A stretch of 10,987 bases of DNA from Candidatus Aerophobota bacterium (GTDB lineage: Bacteria > Aerophobota > Aerophobia > Aerophobales > AE-B3A), in assembly GCA_030616535.1 (NCBI GenBank), contig JAUWXE010000030.1, positions 1 through 10,987 on the forward strand, in the 5' to 3' direction. The translations under genes and the position numbers were made by a program. This document shows, in pieces, positions 5,692 through 10,987 of this stretch (the first letter of the stretch is position 1; each line of letters opens with the position of its first letter). The notes below the pieces were generated by a model. It was not told the DNA's origin. It did not search any database and worked only from the letters and a program-made list of their open reading frames with translations.

Positions 5692-5704
5692 CCTCCTACC
5701 TCCA

Positions 5705-6535
5705 TTATTTCTTCTTCCTCCTTTGAATGATCAATCCATCTGAGAATTTCTTTTTTCTCCGAGTTTTTACTCCCTTAGTGAGTTTTCCCCAAGGGGTTAC
5801 CGGATGTCTTCCCGGGCCACTACGTCCTTCTCCTCCTCCGTGGGGATGATCTATGGGGTTCATGGCCACTCCTCGAACTTTTGGACGTCGACCCAACCAT
5901 CTAGATCTACCAGCTTTACCTACCTGAATATTCTCATGCTCTACATTTCCCACCTGACCCAAAGTAGCGTGACACTCCAGCGGAATCAACCTCACCTCCC
6001 CCGAGGGAAGTTTCACCTGAGCATATTTTCTTTCCTTACTCAAAAGTTGAGCATTTGTCCCCGCAGAACGAACTAACTGAGCTCCCCTTCCCGGCTTTAA
6101 CTCAACATTATAAATTTGGCTTCCTTCAGGGATCTCTCGCAAGGAAAGCGTATTCCCCTTCTTTAAGGGTGCCTCTTTCCCTGAAATAACCTCATCTCCC
6201 ACTTTCAAGTTCTTGGGAGCAATGACATACCTTTTCTCTCCATCTTTATAGTGAAGTAGAGCAATTCTGGCAGATCTATTGGGATCATATTCAACGGAAG
6301 CAACATAAGCCGGTATGCCATCTTTGTCTCTCTTAAAATCAATTATGCGGTATCTTCTTTTGGTTCCTCCTCCTCTGTGTCTAATGCTAATTCTACCCCG
6401 ATTATTTCTACCCCCCTTCTTTTTTAAACTTCGGATAAGGCTTTTCTCGGGCTTGTTTTTAGTAATCTCCGAAAAATAATAGCCACTTCTACCTCTTTTT
6501 CCAGGCGAGGTGGGTTTGTAGATCTTAACTGCCAT
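5705..6535 (-). CDS. rplB: 50S ribosomal protein L2
   Basis: L2 is a core 50S protein near the peptidyl-transferase centre, required for subunit joining. The 276-residue product has the usual length. It shows RHRGGGTKRRYRIIDFKRD (52-70), the first RNA-binding domain, and the signature MNPIDHPHGGGEGRSGPGRH (225-244) including His230, which corresponds to the histidine (229 in E. coli) reported as functionally critical. ATG at 6535-6533 follows the rplW stop after one base, with AGGAG about 7 bases before it. Confidence 0.98.
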   Translation of the reverse strand: MAVKIYKPTSPGKRGRSGYYFSEITKNKPEKSLIRSLKKKGGRNNRGRISIRHRGGGTKRRYRIIDFKRDKDGIPAYVASVEYDPNRSARIALLHYKDGEKRYVIAPKNLKVGDEVISGKEAPLKKGNTLSLREIPEGSQIYNVELKPGRGAQLVRSAGTNAQLLSKERKYAQVKLPSGEVRLIPLECHATLGQVGNVEHENIQVGKAGRSRWLGRRPKVRGVAMNPIDHPHGGGEGRSGPGRHPVTPWGKLTKGVKTRRKKKFSDGLIIQRRKKK

Positions 6536-6536
6536 A

Positions 6537-6827
6537 TTATACTCCTAACTCCTCAATAGTCTCTCCTTCTTTCAACCTCACGATAGCTTTCTTCCAGCTA
6601 GGCGTCTTACCAACCACTCGGCCCCGCCATTTCTTCCTTTTTCCCTTAACCCACATAGTTCTGACTCTATCTACTTTCACCTTAAATAGTTCTTCTACTG
6701 CCTTTTTTATCTCCACTTTACCCGAAGTGGGAGAAACTTTAAACAAGTACTTGTTATCTTTCAAAAGTTGCGTCCCCTTCTCTGAGACTACAGGGGATAA
6801 GATAATGTCCTGAGGAACCTTATTCAT
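6537..6827 (-). CDS. rplW: 50S ribosomal protein L23
   Basis: L23 sits at the tunnel exit and is the docking point of trigger factor and SRP. The start chosen is ATG at 6827-6825, which overlaps the rplD stop as ATGA and has AAAGGA just upstream; it gives 96 residues, the usual length, starting MNKVPQDIILSPVVSEKG. A longer in-frame reading from 6878 would add 17 residues overlapping rplD and unlike the family. Other family segments are NKYLFKVSPTSGKVEIKKAV and the basic loop GKRKKWRGRVVGKTPSWKKA. Confidence 0.96.
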   Translation of the reverse strand: MNKVPQDIILSPVVSEKGTQLLKDNKYLFKVSPTSGKVEIKKAVEELFKVKVDRVRTMWVKGKRKKWRGRVVGKTPSWKKAIVRLKEGETIEELGV

Positions 6828-7450
6828 TTTTCCTTTAATCTCTCCACTATCTGCGCTAAGGCACCCTTCGTGATGCATACATTTTTGTGGGAAAGAATGT
6901 CGTATGCACTGAGACAGAAAGCCGCAGATAACCGCAGGTTTTTTAAATTGGAAGCGGATCTTATTATCTTCTCATTTGGCTCCTCCAAAACAAGTAGGGT
7001 CTTTCCTTCCAAGGAGAGCCTTTGCAGAAATCCTGCCATCTCTTTGGTCTTTCCATTTTTTATAGAAATCCAATCCAGAATGATCAATCCTCCTTCTCTG
7101 AGCTTCTTCCTTAGACTCGATTTTAGAGCTATCTTTTTTATCTTCTGGGGGAGGTGATATCGGAAGTTTCTTGGCCTTGGTCCAAAAACAATTCCTCCAC
7201 CTACCCAGAGAGGTGAGCGTATGCTACCCGCTCTAGCTCTTCCTGTGCCTTTCTGAATCCACGGTTTTCTCCCCCCTCCTTTTACTTGGGCACGTGATTT
7301 TGTGGAAGCTGTGCCCTGTCGGTGACTGACTCTGTAAGCCAACACCGCCTCTCTCAAAACAGACGGTCTAATTTTACCCCCAAAGATATCTTCCTCCAGA
7401 GAAAGAACCTCAACCTCTTCCCCTTGCATATTATAAACTTTTGTTTCCAT
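6824..7450 (-). CDS. rplD: 50S ribosomal protein L4
   Basis: L4 lines the nascent-peptide tunnel opposite L22 and, in E. coli, represses the S10 operon. The 208-residue product has the extended loop sequence GTASTKSRAQVKGGGRKPW and GTGRARAGSIRSPLWVGGG (68-86). ATG at 7450-7448 starts 3 bases after the rplC stop; the Shine-Dalgarno is weak, so coupling to rplC is likely. Because rpsJ starts inside fusA, the E. coli type leader used by L4 for attenuation cannot be present in front of rpsJ. Confidence 0.97.
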   Translation of the reverse strand: METKVYNMQGEEVEVLSLEEDIFGGKIRPSVLREAVLAYRVSHRQGTASTKSRAQVKGGGRKPWIQKGTGRARAGSIRSPLWVGGGIVFGPRPRNFRYHLPQKIKKIALKSSLRKKLREGGLIILDWISIKNGKTKEMAGFLQRLSLEGKTLLVLEEPNEKIIRSASNLKNLRLSAAFCLSAYDILSHKNVCITKGALAQIVERLKEK

Positions 7451-7453
7451 TGA

Positions 7454-8080
7454 TTAGTTCTCGGTGCCTTTTATAGCTACAACCCCCCCCTTCTTCCCTG
7501 GTAGACTACCTTTAATCAAGAGGAGATTAAGTTCCTTGTTTATCTTTATTAGCTTCAAATTAGGGGTAGTCACCTTCTCTGATCCCATCTTCCCCGGCAT
7601 TTTTTTCCCCTTGAATACCCGAGAAGGATCGGAAGACGCTCCTATGGAACCGGGTCGACGATGCCACTGTTTTGCTCCGTGAGAAGCAGGACCACCCTTA
7701 AAGCCATGTCTCTTCACCACACCGGCAAATCCCTTTCCTTTTGAGACACCAGCAACATCTACCAAGTCACCCTCTTTAAAAACGCCAACTTTAATCATAT
7801 CCCCCACTTTTAAACCACCGATATCCTCCATTTTAAACTCTTTTAAAAACCTATGAGGAGAAACTTTAGCCTTTCTGAAATGTCCTGACTGTGGCTTATT
7901 AACCTGGGTTTCCTTCACCTCTTCAAAGCCCAATTGAATTGCATTGTAGCCATCTTTTTCTTTAACCTTTCTCTGCACCACTATACACGGCCCAGCCTCC
8001 ACTACTGTCACTGGAATAAGACTGTTGTCATCATAGATTTGACTCATACCTATCTTTTTGCCCAGGATCACTTTTATCAT
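7454..8080 (-). CDS. rplC: 50S ribosomal protein L3
   Basis: L3 is an early assembly protein whose long loop reaches the peptidyl-transferase centre. The 208-residue product begins MIKVILGKKIGMSQIYDDN and has GFAGVVKRHGFKGGPASHGA (118-137), RRPGSIGASSDPSRVFKGKK (141-160) and MPGKMG (161-166). At the position that is a methylated glutamine in E. coli L3 (MAGQMG) this protein has Lys164. ATG at 8080-8078 overlaps the rpsJ stop (ATGA), with GAGGT about 7 bases upstream. A run of eight G lies 7-8 codons before its stop. Confidence 0.97.
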   Translation of the reverse strand: MIKVILGKKIGMSQIYDDNSLIPVTVVEAGPCIVVQRKVKEKDGYNAIQLGFEEVKETQVNKPQSGHFRKAKVSPHRFLKEFKMEDIGGLKVGDMIKVGVFKEGDLVDVAGVSKGKGFAGVVKRHGFKGGPASHGAKQWHRRPGSIGASSDPSRVFKGKKMPGKMGSEKVTTPNLKLIKINKELNLLLIKGSLPGKKGGVVAIKGTEN

Positions 8081-8385
8081 AATTTGACCTCTACGTGCAC
8101 TCCGGTGGGAAGATTCATTCCCATTAAGGCATCCACTGTCTTAGGATTGGACTCCAGAATGTCCATCAGTCTCTTATGAATTCGCATCTCAAATTGTTCT
8201 CTGGAGTCCTTATGGGTGTGGGGGCTCCGCATCACCGTGAATCTGCTGACCTTTGTCGGTAAAGGTATGGGCCCGCATATTCTTGCTCCCGTTCTTTCTA
8301 TGGTATCTATAATTCTCTTCACTGACTGATCTAGTATCCTATGATCATAAGCCTTTAATTTAATCCTGATTTTTTGTTTGGCCAC
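8077..8385 (-). CDS. rpsJ: 30S ribosomal protein S10
   Basis: S10 is a 30S head protein that also serves, as NusE, in transcription antitermination with NusB. The 102-residue product reads AKQKIRIKLKAYDHRILDQS, GPIPLPTKVSRFTVMRSPH and HKDSREQFEMRIHKRLMDI, the full family pattern. The start codon is GTG at 8385-8383, with GAGGAG (8397-8392) 6 bases upstream, both inside the end of fusA; the overlap is 26 bases. No tuf gene lies between fusA and rpsJ, unlike many bacteria. Confidence 0.97.
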   Translation of the reverse strand: MAKQKIRIKLKAYDHRILDQSVKRIIDTIERTGARICGPIPLPTKVSRFTVMRSPHTHKDSREQFEMRIHKRLMDILESNPKTVDALMGMNLPTGVHVEVKL

Positions 8386-10459
8386 CTATAACTCCTCTTC
8401 CCATGATTTTCTTAGCTACATCGGAAGGCGCTTCTTCATAATGGGAAAATTCTATATTGGGGACACCTCTTCCTTGAGTCATTGACCTCAGTTTAGTAAC
8501 ATATCCAAAAAGCTCAGCCAAGGGAACATACCCACTGAGATAACGAAAGTTATCTCTGGTTTCCATCTTATAGATTCGACCTCGTCGGCTGGTGAGATCA
8601 CCGATCACCCCACCTACAAAATCTTGGGGAACCTTCACCTCCACCTTCATCACTGGTTCCAATAAATAAGGATCCGCTTCCTGACATGCCTTTTTAAAAG
8701 CAATAGAAGCGGCCGTTTTAAAGGCAAACTCTGAGGAATCAACCGGATGATATGAACCATCGAGAAGGCTCACCTTAATATCGGTTAAGGGATAACCACC
8801 CAGTATTCCATTCGACATTGCTTGTTCAATCCCCTTTTTTATGGCAGAGGTAAATTCTTTAGGGATAACTCCTCCTTTGGTCTTATCTACAAACGTCTCT
8901 TCTGCATCTTTCCTGGGTTCAATCTCAAGCCATACATCTCCATATTGACCCCTACCCCCACTCTGATGTATATATTGACCTTGGGCCTGCGCTTTCTTCC
9001 TTATCGCCTCTTTGTAAGCTATCTGAGGCTTCCCCGCATCGACTCCCACTTTGAAATCACGTCGCAATCGCTCCAAGATAACTTCCAGATGCAATTGGCC
9101 CATGCCCGAGATTATGATCTGCCCAGTCTCCTCATCCTGACGAATCTTAAAACCAGGATCCTCCTGAGTTAATTTAGACAATGAACTGGCTAATTTATCC
9201 TGATCCAAGCTGGTCTTAGGTTCAATAGCTACCGAAATCACTGGTTCGGCAAATTTTATGGGTTCAAAGATTAAGGGATGTTTTTCTTCACCGAGAGAAT
9301 CTCCAGTATCTATCTCTCTTGGCCCTATGGCTGCCCCTATATCTCCGGCAAAAATCTCTTCTCTGTCCTTTCGATAATTAGCATGCATTTCTAAAATGCG
9401 AGCCATTCTCTCTTTTCGACCCTTTGTGGAATTATAAACTAGCTGGCCAGCTTTTATCATCCCGGAATAAACCCTGAAATAAGTTAATCTCCCCATATAC
9501 GGATCAGTTACAGTCTTAAAAGCTAGGCCGGAAAAAGGTTGTTCAATGGAGGCGTATCTTTTCTCTTTCTTCCCACTCAGTGGATTTACGCCCACAACCG
9601 GCGGAATATCTAAGGGCGAGGGCAGATAGTCCACAATAGCATCTAAAAGAAGTTGAGTCCCTTTATTTTTTAAGGCGCTTCCACAAAGAACAGGAACTAC
9701 CCGGTGACTCAGGGTTAGCTTTCTTACCTCTCTTTTGATCTCCCTTACTTCTAGACTCCCTTTTTCCAAGAACCTCTCCAAACACTCGTCATCGTTCTCT
9801 GCAATCTTTTCCAATAAATAGTTGTGCCAATATGAAGCAACCTCCTTTAAGGAAGAAGGAATTTCTTCAGTTAAAATCTTAGCCTCCAAGCCATCTCCAT
9901 GCCAAGTTAAAGCCTTCATTTGGACCAGATCCACAACTCCCCTGAAATTTTCTTCCTTTCCAATAGGTAATTGAATGGGCAGGGGAATAAGTTCGAATTT
10001 TTGCTTAATAGAATCAATGACCCGGTAAAAATCAGCCCCCACTCTATCCATTTTGTTGATGAAGGTCAGACGTGGAATATGATAACGATTGGCCTGCCGC
10101 CAGACTGTTTCTGACTGAGGCTCTACTCCCTCTACTCCACAAAAAATAATCACCCCCCCATCCAGCACCCTCAATGTCCTTTCTACCTCTACAGTAAAAT
10201 CTACATGGCCGGGAGTATCAATAATATTAATGCGATGATTTTTCCAGAAGCAGGTAGTAGCAGCGGAGGTAATAGTAATCCCACGTTCTCTTTCCTGTTC
10301 CATCCAATCCATAACTGCTGTACCCTCGTGTACCTCGCCCACCTTATGAATTTTTCCTGTATAGTAAAGGATACGCTCAGTAGTAGTGGTCTTCCCCGCA
10401 TCTATGTGGGCAACTATACCAATATTTCTAACTTTGTCTAGAGAATGTTCAGGTTCCAT
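8360..10459 (-). CDS. fusA: Translation elongation factor G (EF-G)
   Basis: EF-G is the GTPase that moves tRNAs and mRNA during translocation and acts with RRF in recycling. About 699 residues, the usual length. Numbering from the GTG at 10462 (one codon earlier), the G domain has the P-loop AHIDAGKT (18-25), switch I RGITI (60-64), DTPGH (82-86), NKMD (136-139) and GSAL (261-264). Domain IV shows SGGRGQYGD and DGSYHPVDSSEFAFK with the conserved tip histidine; domain V follows. The start is either ATG 10459-10457 or the adjacent GTG 10462-10460; GGATAGG is close to both. The last residues (MGRGVIGGQTKNQD) contain the rpsJ ribosome site and overlap rpsJ. Confidence 0.97.
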   Translation of the reverse strand: MEPEHSLDKVRNIGIVAHIDAGKTTTTERILYYTGKIHKVGEVHEGTAVMDWMEQERERGITITSAATTCFWKNHRINIIDTPGHVDFTVEVERTLRVLDGGVIIFCGVEGVEPQSETVWRQANRYHIPRLTFINKMDRVGADFYRVIDSIKQKFELIPLPIQLPIGKEENFRGVVDLVQMKALTWHGDGLEAKILTEEIPSSLKEVASYWHNYLLEKIAENDDECLERFLEKGSLEVREIKREVRKLTLSHRVVPVLCGSALKNKGTQLLLDAIVDYLPSPLDIPPVVGVNPLSGKKEKRYASIEQPFSGLAFKTVTDPYMGRLTYFRVYSGMIKAGQLVYNSTKGRKERMARILEMHANYRKDREEIFAGDIGAAIGPREIDTGDSLGEEKHPLIFEPIKFAEPVISVAIEPKTSLDQDKLASSLSKLTQEDPGFKIRQDEETGQIIISGMGQLHLEVILERLRRDFKVGVDAGKPQIAYKEAIRKKAQAQGQYIHQSGGRGQYGDVWLEIEPRKDAEETFVDKTKGGVIPKEFTSAIKKGIEQAMSNGILGGYPLTDIKVSLLDGSYHPVDSSEFAFKTAASIAFKKACQEADPYLLEPVMKVEVKVPQDFVGGVIGDLTSRRGRIYKMETRDNFRYLSGYVPLAELFGYVTKLRSMTQGRGVPNIEFSHYEEAPSDVAKKIMGRGVIGGQTKNQD
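8392..8397 (-). promoter_or_regulatory. Shine-Dalgarno of rpsJ inside fusA
   Basis: GAGGAG on the minus strand stands 6 bases before the rpsJ GTG and decides that start. It is encoded by the Gly-Arg-Gly-Val codons near the fusA end, so ribosomes finishing fusA would pass straight over it. Confidence 0.75.
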
Positions 10460-10479
10460 CACCCTATCCAGGTACTATT

Positions 10480-10950
10480 TTACCATCGATAATGAGCAAA
10501 AGCTCGATTAGCCTCTGCCATACGATGGGTATCTTCCCTCTTTTTTACCGTTAAACCCTCTCCTCGTGAGGCCAAGATGATCTCTTCGGCCAATTTCTCT
10601 TTCATTGGCTTACCTTTTTTTTGACGGGAAAAATGCACTATCCACCGAAGGGCCAGAGCCTCTCTTCTCTCAGGTCTAACCTCTGTGGGTATTTGATAAG
10701 TGGCTCCCCCTACCCGACGACTGCGAACCTCTAAAACGGGTTTAACGTTCTCTAAGGCCTTAAGGAAAACTTCCATAGGATTTTTCTTTTCCCTTTTCCT
10801 TATAATGTCGAAGCACTCATAACAAACAGCCTCGGCTTTGCTCTTTTTCCCGTCCTTCATTATCTTATTGATGAGCTTGCTTAATACTTCACTATTATGG
10901 AGCGGGTCTCCACGCGCATTCCTCTTCTTAGCTATTCTTCTTCTGGCCAT
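10480..10950 (-). CDS. rpsG: 30S ribosomal protein S7
   Basis: S7 is the primary assembly protein of the 30S head, near the E site; in E. coli it represses the str operon. The 156-residue product shows DPLHNSEVLSKLINKIMKDG near the N-terminus, RRVGGATYQIPTEVRPERRE (77-96) and the end THRMAEANRAFAHYRW. ATG at 10950-10948 has AAAGGT about 8 bases upstream. It starts only 10 bases after the rpsL stop, too short for the large S7-binding structure used in the E. coli rpsL-rpsG spacer. A run of eight A codes for Gln-Lys-Lys. Confidence 0.97.
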   Translation of the reverse strand: MARRRIAKKRNARGDPLHNSEVLSKLINKIMKDGKKSKAEAVCYECFDIIRKREKKNPMEVFLKALENVKPVLEVRSRRVGGATYQIPTEVRPERREALALRWIVHFSRQKKGKPMKEKLAEEIILASRGEGLTVKKREDTHRMAEANRAFAHYRW

Positions 10951-10960
10951 TTAAGTACCT

Positions 10961-10987
10961 TTACGACCTCTTTCTCCCATATCTTGA
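10961..10987 (-). CDS. rpsL: 30S ribosomal protein S12 (partial, last 8 residues)
   Basis: The minus strand from the window edge reads SRYGRKRS then TAA (10963-10961). This matches the conserved S12 C-terminus (SKYGxKRPK-like), and rpsL is the expected gene directly upstream of rpsG. The rest of the gene, including the decoding-site segment, is outside the window. The assignment rests on eight residues plus gene order. Confidence 0.85.
   Translation of the reverse strand, partial: SRYGRKRS

Noticed and set aside
6828..6878. N-terminal extension of L23 from an upstream start
   Set aside because: The extra 17 residues overlap rplD and do not match L23; the ATG at 6827 has a good ribosome site and gives the normal length.
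8822..9172. Plus-strand open frame of 116 residues antisense to fusA
   Set aside because: Shadow of a well-conserved EF-G coding region, with no supporting start context.
10201..10401. Second minus-strand frame inside fusA
   Set aside because: Out-of-frame reading of the EF-G G domain; no independent evidence of coding.
10615..10622. Run of eight A (minus strand) in rpsG as a programmed slippage site
   Set aside because: It codes for ordinary Gln-Lys-Lys in a basic segment, the frame continues intact, and no downstream stem was seen.
1..10987. CRISPR array, tRNA, rRNA, transposase or defence genes
   Set aside because: The window is almost fully occupied by ribosomal protein genes and fusA; none of these features is visible.

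Overview
The window is a continuous stretch of the bacterial str-S10-spc ribosomal protein supercluster, read entirely from the minus strand (transcription runs from high to low coordinates). In transcription order it holds the last nine codons of rpsL (including the stop), then rpsG, fusA, rpsJ, rplC, rplD, rplW, rplB, rpsS, rplV, rpsC, rplP, rpmC, rpsQ, rplN, rplX, rplE, a zinc-type rpsN, rpsH, rplF, rplR, and a 5'-truncated-by-window view of rpsE (its first 123 codons). Every protein was assigned from its own family motifs, and the gene order is the canonical bacterial one. The organism is a bacterium with AT-rich DNA. S14 and L24 both carry four-cysteine zinc-ribbon motifs. The sequence does not fix the phylum; an uncultured candidate lineage is plausible but is only an impression.

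Layout. The str part (10987 to about 8360) codes for S12 (tail), S7 and EF-G, and lacks the tuf gene that often separates fusA from rpsJ; instead rpsJ begins inside the end of fusA. The S10 part (8385 to 3395) and the spc part (3398 to 1) are joined without a break by an ATGA overlap of rpsQ and rplN. Spacing is very tight: five stop/start overlaps of ATGA/GTGA type, two 26-base overlaps with GTG starts and strong internal Shine-Dalgarno sites, and mostly 1-45 base gaps. No convincing promoter or intrinsic terminator is visible, so the whole window looks like one transcription unit with heavy translational coupling. The products are the 30S and 50S subunit proteins plus the translocase EF-G.

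Only two gaps are large: 145 bases between rpsS and rplV (5262-5406) and 100 bases between rpsE and rplR (370-469). They share an 11-base word in opposite orientation and hold other small repeats, so they look like sites where short dispersed repeat DNA has entered an otherwise compact operon. Other points are a perfect 28-base palindrome inside rpsH, a hairpin with a GAAA loop across the rplN stop codon, and a run of eight G in rplC. I do not see an undescribed multi-gene system here; the genes are ordinary and the interest lies in the junctions and small structures.
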